From contig ONSX01000008.1 of NCBI GenBank assembly GCA_900320615.1, positions 1-36,501 of the forward strand: 36,501 nt of DNA. Direction: 5' to 3'. Source of the DNA: an uncultured Eubacteriales bacterium. GTDB lineage: Bacteria > Bacillota > Clostridia > Lachnospirales > Lachnospiraceae. The notes under the pieces are model-generated. The model worked only from the letters and a program-made list of their open reading frames with translations. It did not search any database and was not told where the DNA came from. Both the position numbers and the translations under genes were made by a program. How positions within the stretch are numbered: position 1 is the stretch's first letter; each line of letters opens with the position of its first letter. Positions 15,777 to 23,690 of the stretch are shown piece by piece.

Positions 15777-16604
15777 TTGAGAACACCTGGAATGTGTCTC
15801 GACGCGGTGAGGGCGAATTCGCCTCTGATCCACTGCATCACAAATTATGTTACAGTCAACGATGTTGCAAATGTCATTCTCGCCTGCGGCGCCAGTCCGA
15901 TTATGTCCGACGACGTCGGCGAAGTCGAGGAGATCACGTCGATCTGCAGCGGTCTCTGCATCAATATCGGCACGTTGAATGTGCGGACGATCGAGTCGAT
16001 GAAGGCCGCGGGCGTGAAGGCTGAGAGTCTCGGGCACCCGATTCTGCTCGATCCGGTCGGTGCCGGTGCCTCGTCACTCCGGACCAATACGGCGCTCGAT
16101 CTCATGGAGACGATCCGGTTTGATGCGATCCGCGGAAACATGTCTGAGATCAAGACGCTGATCGTCGGTTCCGGTACGACGAAGGGCGTAGACGCGGATG
16201 CTGCTGATGCGGTGACTGAGGAGACGCTTGATGGCGCCGTCCATTTTCTGAAGGAAGCGGCAGGCAGAATGCACACGATCCTTGCGGTCACGGGTGCGAT
16301 CGATCTCGTGACGGACGGGATGGTTTGCTATGTGATCAGGAACGGCTGCCCGGAGATGGGGCATATCACGGGGACCGGCTGCCAGCTCTCGGGCATGATG
16401 ACTGCATTTCTCGCAGCCAATGAGGAGCAGAAACTTCAGGCGGCGGCAGCGGCCGTTGCGGCGATGGGGCTCGCCGGGGAGACGGGACGCGCGCATCTTG
16501 CTGCCTGCGAAGGAAATGCGACGCTGAGAAACCGCATCATTGACGCGGTCAGCCTGATGGACGGACAGGTGCTCGACGCGGGTGCCAGAATTGAACAGAT
16601 ATGA
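15777..16604 (+). CDS. thiM: Hydroxyethylthiazole kinase
   Basis: ThiM phosphorylates 4-methyl-5-(2-hydroxyethyl)thiazole with ATP, salvaging the thiazole half of thiamine. 275 residues, close to the usual ~265. The landmarks are LIHCITNYVTVNDVANV near the N-terminus, then ASPIMSDD, LDPVGAGAS, IRGNMSEIKTL, and the C-terminal active-site HITGTGCQLSG with its catalytic Cys. It begins with TTG at 15777, 8 nt after GGGAGG; the nearby ATGs at 15761 and 15770 are out of frame. First gene of the operon under the TPP riboswitch; 105 nt separate it from thiE. Confidence 0.95.
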   Translation: MRTPGMCLDAVRANSPLIHCITNYVTVNDVANVILACGASPIMSDDVGEVEEITSICSGLCINIGTLNVRTIESMKAAGVKAESLGHPILLDPVGAGASSLRTNTALDLMETIRFDAIRGNMSEIKTLIVGSGTTKGVDADAADAVTEETLDGAVHFLKEAAGRMHTILAVTGAIDLVTDGMVCYVIRNGCPEMGHITGTGCQLSGMMTAFLAANEEQKLQAAAAAVAAMGLAGETGRAHLAACEGNATLRNRIIDAVSLMDGQVLDAGARIEQI

Positions 16605-16709
16605 GTACGGGATGCGGGCACCGGATCCAAAGATCCTGGGTGAACCTGGGTTACGGAGAGAAGGCATCGGATTCAGGCTCTTTATACAGAAAAACTGGCC
16701 GGAGGAAAA

Positions 16710-17372
16710 ATGAAAGCAGGACACAGATTTACGAAGGATGAGATCCGAAGAGCCATGGAGCTCTATGCGGTGACGGACCGCAGGTGGCTGAAGCCGGGGC
16801 AGACACTCACGGAGGCGGTTCGGGAGGCACTTAAAGGGGGAGCGACATTTGTCCAGCTCCGGGAGAAGGAGATGGATGCAGCCGGCATCGAGGCGGAGGC
16901 CGGAGAGCTGAAGCAGCTGTGCGGCGAATTCGGCGTACCATTTGTGATTGATGATGCTGTAGATATAGCAGTACGCGCCGGCGCGGATGGTGTCCATGTC
17001 GGCCAGGAGGATATGGAGGCCGGACGCGCGCGAACACTTCTCGGCGGAGATGCGATTGTCGGTGTCTCCGCGGAGACGGTGGAGGAGGCAGTTCTCGCGG
17101 AGAAGAACGGAGCGGATTATCTCGGAGTCGGGGCTGTCTTTCCGACGGGCTCGAAGGATGATGCGATTCCGGTGGGATTTGACACGCTGCGGAATATCTG
17201 CGAGGCGGTCTCGATTCCGGTCATCGCAATCGGCGGCATCACGAAGGACAATGTGCGCAAGCTCCGTGGCACCGGCATCGCCGGCATCGCGGTGATCAGT
17301 GCGATTTTCGCACAGCCCGATATCCGGAAGGCGGCGGAGGAGCTTAGGGAACATGTGAGGCAGGTCCTGTGA
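16710..17372 (+). CDS. thiE: Thiamine-phosphate synthase
   Basis: ThiE condenses HMP-pyrophosphate and thiazole phosphate to thiamine phosphate. 220 residues, a single TIM barrel. Landmarks: LYAVTD, GGATFVQLREKEMD, IDDAVDIAVRAGADGVHVGQ, GVSAETVEEA, GADYLGVGAVFPTGSK, and the C-terminal phosphate loop PVIAIGGI...IAGIAVISAIF. ATG 16710 follows CCGGAGG. The stop overlaps the GTG start of thiD by 4 nt (GTGA), implying coupled translation of the enzyme that makes its pyrimidine substrate. Confidence 0.95.
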   Translation: MKAGHRFTKDEIRRAMELYAVTDRRWLKPGQTLTEAVREALKGGATFVQLREKEMDAAGIEAEAGELKQLCGEFGVPFVIDDAVDIAVRAGADGVHVGQEDMEAGRARTLLGGDAIVGVSAETVEEAVLAEKNGADYLGVGAVFPTGSKDDAIPVGFDTLRNICEAVSIPVIAIGGITKDNVRKLRGTGIAGIAVISAIFAQPDIRKAAEELREHVRQVL

Positions 17373-18277
17373 CGCCGCGCGCAGCTCTCACGATCGCCGG
17401 CAGCGATTCCGGAGGCGGCGCGGGCATTCAGGCGGACATAAAGACGATGATGGCCTTCGGAGTCTTCAGTATGTCGGTCATAACTGCCTTGACTGCTCAG
17501 AACACGCTCGGCGTGCAGGACAGCCTCCCCGTGCCGGCATCTTTTGTCGGACGACAGCTGGATTCCATATTTCAGGATATAGTTCCCGATGCGGTCAAGA
17601 TCGGCATGATCGCGGACGCCGGGCAGGTTCGCGTCATCAGCGGAAAACTCCGTGCGTATGGCGCGGGGCACATCGTGATCGATCCCGTCATGATCTCGAC
17701 GAGCGGCAGAAGGCTCATGCCGGAGGACGCCGCGGAGCTTGCGCGGGAGATTTTGTATCCCCAGGCGCAGCTTCTCACGCCGAACATACCCGAGGCGGAA
17801 TACTTGGCCGGCATGTGCATTTCCTCTGATGCAGACCGGGAGAGAGCAGCATCGCTTATAGTTCATGAAATCGGCTGTCCGGTCCTCATCAAGGGAGGGC
17901 ATGCGGCGTCGAAGAAAAGTAAGACAGCTGGAAGCTGCGAAGAGAAGACGAGCAATAGATTCGGGCGGGAGGCAGAAGCCGGGGGCCGATCCGATGATCT
18001 TCTGCACGACGGAACGCAGATGATCTGGCTCAGAGGGCCCCGCATTTTCTGCAGAAATACGCATGGGACAGGCTGCACGCTGTCATCGGCGATCGCCGCG
18101 GGGCTTGCACGCGGCCTGTCGACGGAGGCGGGCGTGCGCGTGGCAAAGCGATACATCGAGGGCGCGCTGCGGGACGGAATGGACATCGGACATGGAAACG
18201 GCCCGCTCAATCACGCCTGGCCCGGGAAGACGGCATACTTCCCTGATTTTCACGGAGAATCGGAGATCCCGGAGTGA
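17369..18277 (+). CDS. thiD: Hydroxymethylpyrimidine (phosphate) kinase
   Basis: ThiD phosphorylates HMP and HMP-phosphate to HMP-pyrophosphate for ThiE. 302 residues, against ~265 usually. Landmarks: ALTIAGSDSGGGAGIQADIK, ITALTAQNT, VKIGMIAD, IVIDPVMISTSG, LTPNIPEAEYLAG, VLIKGGH, and the catalytic THGTGCTLSSAIAAGLA. The start is GTG 17369 overlapping thiE. Extra length comes from a polar in-frame insertion of about 30 residues after IKGGH (nt ~17910-17995, KKSKTAGSCEEKTSNRF...), in a loop ahead of DDLLHDG, followed by a second short extension before the Cys motif. The core is intact, so the enzyme should be active. Confidence 0.94.
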   Translation: MTPRAALTIAGSDSGGGAGIQADIKTMMAFGVFSMSVITALTAQNTLGVQDSLPVPASFVGRQLDSIFQDIVPDAVKIGMIADAGQVRVISGKLRAYGAGHIVIDPVMISTSGRRLMPEDAAELAREILYPQAQLLTPNIPEAEYLAGMCISSDADRERAASLIVHEIGCPVLIKGGHAASKKSKTAGSCEEKTSNRFGREAEAGGRSDDLLHDGTQMIWLRGPRIFCRNTHGTGCTLSSAIAAGLARGLSTEAGVRVAKRYIEGALRDGMDIGHGNGPLNHAWPGKTAYFPDFHGESEIPE

Positions 18278-18375
18278 GCCTTGTTCCCGACGGGATCCGA
18301 GCCGGATTTTCCGCGGGAGAATCTGCAGCTTTCGGCTGAGGCCTGCCGCAGCAACAAGAGAAGAAGGAGGAAAAT

Positions 18376-19680
18376 ATGAGCGGATATGCAACACAGATGG
18401 ACGCCGCAAAGCGCGGCATCATCACATCGGAAATGAAAAAAACAGCGGAGAAGGAGCGGCGGACTCCGGAGGAGATCCGCGCGTATGTCGCAAGTGGTGA
18501 GGTCGTCATTCCCGCAAACAAGATTCATACCTGTCTCGATCCGAATGGAATCGGCAGCATGCTCAGGACGAAGATTAATGTGAACATCGGCGTGAGCCGC
18601 GACTGCCGGGACTATGACGTCGAGATGAAGAAGGTACAGAGCGCGGTTGATCTCGGCGCTGAGGCGATCATGGACCTATCAAGCCACGGCAATACGCAGC
18701 CGTTTCGCCGGAAGCTCTGCCGGGAGTGTCCCGCAATGGTCGGCACGGTGCCGGTCTACGATGCTGTCATTCATTATCAGAGAGATCTCGGAACCCTGAC
18801 GGCGAAGGACTTCATCGATGTCGTGCGGCTTCACGCCGAAGACGGCGTCGATTTCGTCACGCTCCACTGCGGCATCAACCGGAAGACGATTGAGGAGATT
18901 AAAGCCGGAAAGCGGAAAATGAACATCGTGAGCCGCGGCGGAAGCCTTGTCTTCGCCTGGATGTCGATGACAGGAAATGAGAACCCGTTCTATGAGTATT
19001 TTGATGAGATTCTTGATATCTGCCGTGAATATGATGTCACGGTGAGCCTCGGGGACGCGTGCCGCCCGGGATGTCTCGCGGACGCGACGGACTCCTGCCA
19101 GATCGGGGAACTCCTTCGGCTCGGCGAGCTTGTGGAGCGGGCGAGAGCGAAGGATGTCCAGGTGATGGTCGAGGGACCGGGCCATGTCCCGATGGACCAG
19201 ATCGCGGCAAATATGAAGATTGAGCAGACGATCTGCAAGGGCGCGCCGTTCTACGTGCTGGGGCCGCTTGTCACGGACATTGCGCCGGGGTACGATCACA
19301 TCACGGCGGCCATCGGCGGGGCGATCGCCGCGATGAGCGGGGCGGCCTTCCTGTGCTATGTGACGCCTGCCGAGCACCTCGCGCTTCCTGATGTCGAGGA
19401 TGTGCGGGAAGGAATCATCGCGAGCCGGATTGCAGCGCACGCGGCTGATATCGCAAAGGGAGTTCCAGGTGCGAGAGAGCGGGATGACCGGATGGCTGAG
19501 GCGAGACGGAAACTCGACTGGGACGCGCAGTGGAAGGAAGCGCTTGATCCCGGGACGGCGCAAAAAATCCGCGCAAGCCGCGCGCCCGAGGAAGAGGGTA
19601 CCTGCAGCATGTGCGGAAAGTTCTGCGCGGTCAGGAGCATGAATAAGGCCCTGGCCGGTGAAATGATTGATATTCTGTAA
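18376..19680 (+). CDS. thiC: Phosphomethylpyrimidine synthase
   Basis: ThiC is a radical-SAM enzyme that rearranges aminoimidazole ribotide to HMP-phosphate. 434 residues, the length of the short clostridial form without the N-terminal extension of enterobacterial ThiC. The core is complete: ALDLGAEAIMDLSSHG-type region, then PVYDAVIHY, FVTLHCGINR, SRGGSLVFAWM, VSLGDACRPGCLADATD, VEGPGHVPMDQ, PFYVLGPLVTDIAPGYDHIT, and AAMSGAAFLCYVTPAEHL. The C-terminal 4Fe-4S ligand motif CSMCGKFC is CX2CX4C. ATG 18376 has AGAAGGAGGAAAAT upstream. Last gene of the operon; no obvious intrinsic terminator follows on this strand before the murI terminator region. Confidence 0.97.
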   Translation: MSGYATQMDAAKRGIITSEMKKTAEKERRTPEEIRAYVASGEVVIPANKIHTCLDPNGIGSMLRTKINVNIGVSRDCRDYDVEMKKVQSAVDLGAEAIMDLSSHGNTQPFRRKLCRECPAMVGTVPVYDAVIHYQRDLGTLTAKDFIDVVRLHAEDGVDFVTLHCGINRKTIEEIKAGKRKMNIVSRGGSLVFAWMSMTGNENPFYEYFDEILDICREYDVTVSLGDACRPGCLADATDSCQIGELLRLGELVERARAKDVQVMVEGPGHVPMDQIAANMKIEQTICKGAPFYVLGPLVTDIAPGYDHITAAIGGAIAAMSGAAFLCYVTPAEHLALPDVEDVREGIIASRIAAHAADIAKGVPGARERDDRMAEARRKLDWDAQWKEALDPGTAQKIRASRAPEEEGTCSMCGKFCAVRSMNKALAGEMIDIL

Positions 19681-19741
19681 TGACTACATCCAGCGGGACA
19701 TGCGAGGCATTTCGGTGAAAATGCTACGGTATTTTGCAAAA

Positions 19742-19780
19742 AGAGCCGGAGAGACGGATTGGGTTCGTCTCTCCGGCTCT
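19742..19780 (-). terminator. Terminator after murI
   Basis: AGAGCCGGAGAGACG pairs perfectly with CGTCTCTCCGGCTCT around a 9-nt loop. On the reverse strand TTTTTGC follows, so it ends murI. On the forward strand no T run follows, but the stem may still hinder readthrough from thiC. Confidence 0.9.
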
Positions 19781-19796
19781 ATGCTTCCCGGAATCT

Positions 19797-20573
19797 TCAA
19801 AGTTTCATTGTGAAAAACCGTTTATACAGCGCGATTTCTTCCGGCGTGTCAATTGAGGAATGGAACTCGACGGTTCCGGGAACGCCGCCTTCCCGCAGAC
19901 TGCCGGTTTCCCGGAGCCTGCGGAGAAGCTGCATCGCGGTCCCATGCGCGCCGTCGAAGAATTCGACAGACCCCATGACTTCGCGGATCTGCTTTTTTAC
20001 AAATGGGTAGTGCGTGCATCCAAGGACGATGCCGTCGACCTTTCCGATGAACGGGGAGAGCTTCTCCCTGAGATAGGTCTTTATTTCCGGAGAGTCCAGG
20101 TCACCCGTCTCAATGAGATCAGCAAGTCCCGGGCACACGAGGGAAATGAACTCCGCCTTGTCCTCGAAACGTTTCTCAAGCTTCAGGAATTTCTGCAGAT
20201 GGAGCGTCGCGTTCGTCGCCATGACAAGATAGCGGCCGTCCTCCGATGCGCGGTGCATCGCAGCGGGCTTGATGGCCGGCTCGATACCGAGAATCGGAAT
20301 TTCCGGGTGCCTTGCCCTGAGAGAGGCGGCCGCGGCGCTTGTCGCGGTGTTGCACGCAATCACGATTGCCTTTGTGTTCCGGCTGAGCAGATAGTCCGTG
20401 ATGCGCTCAGACAGGGCGAGGATGGCTTCATTTGTCTTGTCGCCGTAAGGAGCATTCGCGGAATCCCCGTAATAAATGAAATTCTCCTGCGGCAGAACGC
20501 GGCACATTTCGCGGAGAACGCTGATGCCGCCCAGGCCGGAATCAAAAATGCCGACAGCTTGATTAGAACTCAT
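19797..20573 (-). CDS. murI: Glutamate racemase
   Basis: MurI interconverts L- and D-glutamate without cofactor, supplying D-Glu for peptidoglycan. About 258 residues, the normal size. Landmarks: AVGIFDSGLGGISVLREM near the N-terminus (catalytic-site Asp), YYGDSANAPYG, the first catalytic Cys in IACNTATSAA, EPAIKPA, and the second in VLGCTHYPFV. ATG 20573 (MSSNQAV) has a G-run (GGGGGA) upstream; a TTG six codons earlier is less likely. It has a promoter at 20650-20678 and a terminator at 19742-19780, so it can be expressed alone. It is 168 nt downstream of the helicase. Confidence 0.96.
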   Translation of the reverse strand: MSSNQAVGIFDSGLGGISVLREMCRVLPQENFIYYGDSANAPYGDKTNEAILALSERITDYLLSRNTKAIVIACNTATSAAAASLRARHPEIPILGIEPAIKPAAMHRASEDGRYLVMATNATLHLQKFLKLEKRFEDKAEFISLVCPGLADLIETGDLDSPEIKTYLREKLSPFIGKVDGIVLGCTHYPFVKKQIREVMGSVEFFDGAHGTAMQLLRRLRETGSLREGGVPGTVEFHSSIDTPEEIALYKRFFTMKL

Positions 20574-20649
20574 AATAATCCCCCAGAACAACCGGTCTGC
20601 CGGAGTGGCAGAAGCGGCGTGTGGCCGCGGAATCTGCGGTCTTCCGCCT

Positions 20650-20678
20650 ATTGTACCACGATTGCACCGGAATGAAAA
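20650..20678 (-). promoter_or_regulatory. Promoter for murI
   Basis: On the reverse strand: TTTTCA, 17 nt, TACAAT. It lies ~77 nt upstream of ATG 20573, within the gap after the helicase gene. Confidence 0.6.
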
Positions 20679-20741
20679 TACGGCGTCCGCCGAGGGATAC
20701 CTGCTTTCCGAAGTCTGACAGCGTGTGAACAGTAACCCGTA

Positions 20742-22148
20742 TCAGGAAGCCCTGACAGCGCTCGGGCGTCTGCCGGAGCGTCTCCGGCTGCAGGAGGCGC
20801 GATCTCCGTCCCTTCTTTCTCTGCGGAAACTTTCGGACCTCTCCGCGCGTGCCCCGCCGTCTCTGCGGAAACTTTCAGACCTCTCCGCGCGTGCCCCGCC
20901 GTCTCTGCGGAAACTTTCGGACCTCTCAGTGTGTGCGATGCGTCCGTATCTGCGGTGCCCGGACGGGCGCCTTCCCGCGCCGGCTCTGTGGCTGTGACGG
21001 CGGCGACCGCCGCGCGCCCTTCGCTCAAGCTCCACGGACCAGTCAGTCTTGAGTTCCGGAATTTCTCTGCCCATCATGTGCTCGATGTCGGCGAGAAGTC
21101 CCATTTCCTCGCTGTCGCAGAGCGAGACGGCCTCTCCGGATGCGCCTGCGCGGCCCGCGCGGCCGATCCGGTGGATGTAGGACTCGGACTCCTCCGGCAG
21201 ATCGTAATTATAGACGTGCGTGACGCCGCGGATATCGATGCCGCGCGCCGCGACGTCAGTCGCGACAAGGACATTGATCTTTCCGCCGCGGAAGCGCTCG
21301 AGCGCACTCTGGCGCTGTCCCTGTGTCTTGTCGCCGTGAATCGCGATGGATTCGATATTTTCCTTTCCGAGGTCCTTCACGAGACGGTCTGCACCGTGCT
21401 TTGTACGCGTGAAGACGATTGCCTTTCGGACATCCGCCTGCTTCAGGAAGACGCTGAGCGCGTGCTTCTTGTCTTCCTTCTTCAGGAAGCAGATCTTCTG
21501 GTCAACTGTCTCCGCCGGGCTTGTCGTCGGTGCAACCTTGATGATCTCGGGGTCTTTGAGGAGCTCCTGTGCAAGGCGCTCGATCGGCCGAGGCATCGTC
21601 GCAGAGAAGAGCAGCGTCTGACGATTTTCGGGAGTCGCCGCGGCGATCTTGCGGATGTCGTGGATAAAGCCCATGTCCAGCATGCGGTCCGCCTCGTCGA
21701 GGACGAAGATCTCGATGCCCGCCAGGGAGACAATGCCGCGGTCCATATAGTCGATCAGACGGCCCGGAGTCGCGACCAGAATGTCGCAGCCTCTGTGCAG
21801 CTGCATGATCTGCGGACGCTCCTTCGCGCCGCCGTAAATGCATACCGTCCGGAGATCCATGTAGCGGCCGTATTTCTTGAAATTGTCGAAGTTCTGGATT
21901 GCGAGCTCACGCGTCGGCGTGAGGACGAGCGCGCGGATGTATCCGCAGGACGCCTTCTCGAGCCGGTTCAGGATCGGCAGCGCGAATGCCGCCGTCTTGC
22001 CTGTTCCCGTCTGCGCGCACGCGATGAGATCGCGTCCGCTCTCTGCCGCCGGTATAGCCTTCTCCTGAATCGGAGACGGCTCCTTGTAGCCGGCCTTCCG
22101 GATTGCGTCCTGCAGGTTCTTATTAAGATTCAGTTCTGTGAATTTCAA
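20742..22148 (-). CDS. DEAD-box ATP-dependent RNA helicase (RhlE/CshA-like)
   Basis: 468 residues. The helicase motifs are complete and in order: Q-motif (GYKEPSPIQ), I AQTGTGKT, Ia PTRELA, GG, Ib TPGR, II DEAD, III SAT, IV IVFTRTK, V ATDVAARGID, and VI HRIGRAGR. Residues ~375-468 are an Arg/Gly/Ser-rich basic tail with a 14-residue unit repeated about three times (GGARAERSESFRRD), likely an RNA-binding extension. Such helicases unwind structured RNA in ribosome assembly, mRNA decay or cold adaptation. The start is TTG at 22148, with AAAGGA 8-9 nt upstream; no in-frame ATG precedes LNLNKNL. The leader holds two hairpins, one terminator-like, downstream of a good promoter, which suggests controlled readthrough. 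Confidence 0.94.
   Translation of the reverse strand: MKFTELNLNKNLQDAIRKAGYKEPSPIQEKAIPAAESGRDLIACAQTGTGKTAAFALPILNRLEKASCGYIRALVLTPTRELAIQNFDNFKKYGRYMDLRTVCIYGGAKERPQIMQLHRGCDILVATPGRLIDYMDRGIVSLAGIEIFVLDEADRMLDMGFIHDIRKIAAATPENRQTLLFSATMPRPIERLAQELLKDPEIIKVAPTTSPAETVDQKICFLKKEDKKHALSVFLKQADVRKAIVFTRTKHGADRLVKDLGKENIESIAIHGDKTQGQRQSALERFRGGKINVLVATDVAARGIDIRGVTHVYNYDLPEESESYIHRIGRAGRAGASGEAVSLCDSEEMGLLADIEHMMGREIPELKTDWSVELERRARGGRRRHSHRAGAGRRPSGHRRYGRIAHTERSESFRRDGGARAERSESFRRDGGARAERSESFRRERRDGDRASCSRRRSGRRPSAVRAS
20821..20930 (-). repeat. 42-bp tandem repeats in the helicase tail
   Basis: Two full 42-bp units and most of a third begin at 20821, 20863 and 20905 (forward coordinates), almost identical. 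They encode the basic ARAERSESFRRDGG-type repeat of the C-terminal tail. Confidence 0.93.
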
Positions 22149-22178
22149 ATGCGTTTTCCTTTCGTCAGGATGATGGAC

Positions 22179-22247
22179 GCGCGAAATGCAGGCCCATCCG
22201 CCTTTTCGCGCAAAAAAACTGACCAGGTATATGCCTGATCAGTTTTT
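22179..22247 (-). promoter_or_regulatory. Structured leader of the helicase mRNA: terminator-like hairpin plus second hairpin
   Basis: In transcript order: AAAAACTGATCAGGCA pairs with most of TACCTGGTCAGTTTTT (22214-22247) and is followed by a run of seven T, an intrinsic terminator in form. Immediately after, GCGCGAAA pairs with TTTCGCGC (22179-22211) around a 17-nt loop. The promoter at 22277-22305 puts the start near 22270, so the terminator lies within the first ~60 nt of the helicase's own leader. Confidence 0.7.
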
Positions 22248-22276
22248 CTATTCCACAAATTGATAAGACGATGCCC

Positions 22277-22305
22277 AGTGTATCACGCTTTGGGCGAAAA
22301 CGCAA
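22277..22305 (-). promoter_or_regulatory. Promoter for the DEAD-box helicase (extended -10)
   Basis: On the reverse strand: TTGCGT, 17 nt, TACACT preceded by TG (TGATACACT). It is ~130 nt ahead of the TTG start at 22148. Confidence 0.6.
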
Positions 22306-22400
22306 TCTTTTCTCATTGTTTTTCGCTTCCCTGCGTAATAGTCTTGCCTTCCGCTTTCAGCTTTCAGTTACTAATAGCACCTTGCCCATTTTAAAATTTT

Positions 22401-22538
22401 TCACCGCCTTTGCTTTCGACGCTTATTCGCCGGTTTATCTGCCGATTTAGGGAGCAGCCAAACACCGGCCATTTTTTACAGTGCCGGGAATACGGCCCTC
22501 AACGCAGTAATCGTTGACTTGGCGGTTTGAAAAGCTCC
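22401..22538 (-). pseudogene. Frameshifted remnant of a small helix-turn-helix protein gene
   Basis: On the reverse strand, one frame reads SNRQVNDYCVEGRIPG and on to TVKNGR. A shift of one base near 22460-22470 leads into VWLLPKSADKPANKRRKQ and a stop at 22401. Joined, they match the end of the common Firmicute excisionase/MerR-like HTH family (pattern S.R.V..LC.EGRI.G....GR.W.IP..A.KPAD.R). The upstream part is missing: a stop codon lies one residue before the visible homology. So it is both truncated and frameshifted. It fills much of the 434-base gap between the helicase and the methyltransferase; the rest is the helicase leader and promoter, and AT-rich sequence in which I see nothing. 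Confidence 0.6.
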
Positions 22539-22582
22539 TTTACGCGCGGCGAATGTCCGACCGGCTCTCCCCGCAGGATTTT

Positions 22583-23434
22583 TCAGAGTATGACGCAGTC
22601 ATACCGCACCGCTTTGCCTTTCAGGGAGTAGGACGGCCTTGTACCTGCGAGATACGGCCCCTTGAGCGGACGTTTGATGACGATTCTCAGCGGTCCGGCA
22701 GCCCTAGCGGCCGCCATTAGTTCTTCCTCGTCACCGCAGGGCGCCTCGAGCTGGTGGATGAGCTGGAATTTCTTCCGCACTTGTGAGCTCTTTGTCCGTT
22801 CCGGGAACATCGGGTCGAGCACGACAACGTCCGGCGCAAAGGAGAGCTGCCGCATGGCCCTGATACTGTCGCCCTGCGTGAAATGCATGCGGCTCACAGC
22901 CTCTGCGAGCTCCGGAACGGCTGCCGCCCTGCGGAGCGTATCAGAAAGAAGCGCCGCAATGACAGGGTCAGCCTCATACAGGAACACTTCGAAGCCGGAG
23001 GCGGCCAGAAGAAGCGAGTCCTCACCCATGCCGGCCGTCGCGTCAACAGCCGTCGGCGGATTTCCCGAGCGGCGATCCTTCGCAGCTTTCACGAGAAGCT
23101 CGTGCGTGAGGTTCGCGTGCGTGAGGCGCGGGATGAGGCGCGTAAAATCGCCGCGCATTGTAAGCGTCCCGTCTGTGAGTGAGAGGCCGTCCCGTCCGAG
23201 ACTGAGAGCGAGTGGAGGTGTGGAGGCTTTAACGATCCCGAGGGGCAGACTGTGAACGCCTCCCTTTTTCATCTGTGTCTCGCAGGAGACAGAGATTTCC
23301 TTACTTTCAGGGAGCTCTCCGCAGGAAATGGTATCGCCGGAGAGACGCGCGCCGAGACGCTTTGCGAGCGCCTCCGCCTCTGCGATATATACATTTTCCT
23401 CAGCGCGTATGATAAGCCCGGCTCTCTCCTCCAT
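22583..23434 (-). CDS. RsmJ-like SAM-dependent methyltransferase
   Basis: About 283 residues from ATG 23434 (MEERAGLIIR), which has AAGGGAG 9 nt upstream; a TTG 13 codons earlier is less likely. The C-terminal half has the class I methyltransferase core: TAVDATAGMGEDSLLLAASG (motif I), FLYEADPVIAALL (motif II), and VVVLDPMFPERTKSS (motif IV, DPMFP). VIKRPLKGPYL follows near the end. DATAG-(L/M)-G-.D....A and LDPMFP are the signatures of the RsmJ/YhiQ family. In E. coli this enzyme makes m2G1516 in 16S rRNA; activity here is inferred from family only. The N-terminal ~110 residues are variable, as in RsmJ. Confidence 0.78.
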   Translation of the reverse strand: MEERAGLIIRAEENVYIAEAEALAKRLGARLSGDTISCGELPESKEISVSCETQMKKGGVHSLPLGIVKASTPPLALSLGRDGLSLTDGTLTMRGDFTRLIPRLTHANLTHELLVKAAKDRRSGNPPTAVDATAGMGEDSLLLAASGFEVFLYEADPVIAALLSDTLRRAAAVPELAEAVSRMHFTQGDSIRAMRQLSFAPDVVVLDPMFPERTKSSQVRKKFQLIHQLEAPCGDEEELMAAARAAGPLRIVIKRPLKGPYLAGTRPSYSLKGKAVRYDCVIL

Positions 23435-23690
23435 GCTCTGCGTCTCCCTTCCATCGATCTGAAATCCAGCCAACGTCGATATTCATACTATACAGCCGGA
23501 TATCAGAATTTGTAAATGCTGTACGAATAGGCACTTGCGGTTCGCCTGCGATGAAACTTCTGCTGCGCGCAACAGGCGCTGTCTGATCCCGGTTACACGG
23601 GTTTTACGAGGCTTTACACGGGTGCGGTAGCTGGAAGTATATACATATGTTAAAAAGAAGAGGTTGAAATATCAGGTGACAGGAGAGTAA

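Noticed and set aside
20931-22238. Forward-strand frame of ~435 codons opposite the helicase
   Set aside because: Antisense shadow; all DEAD-box motifs are on the reverse strand.
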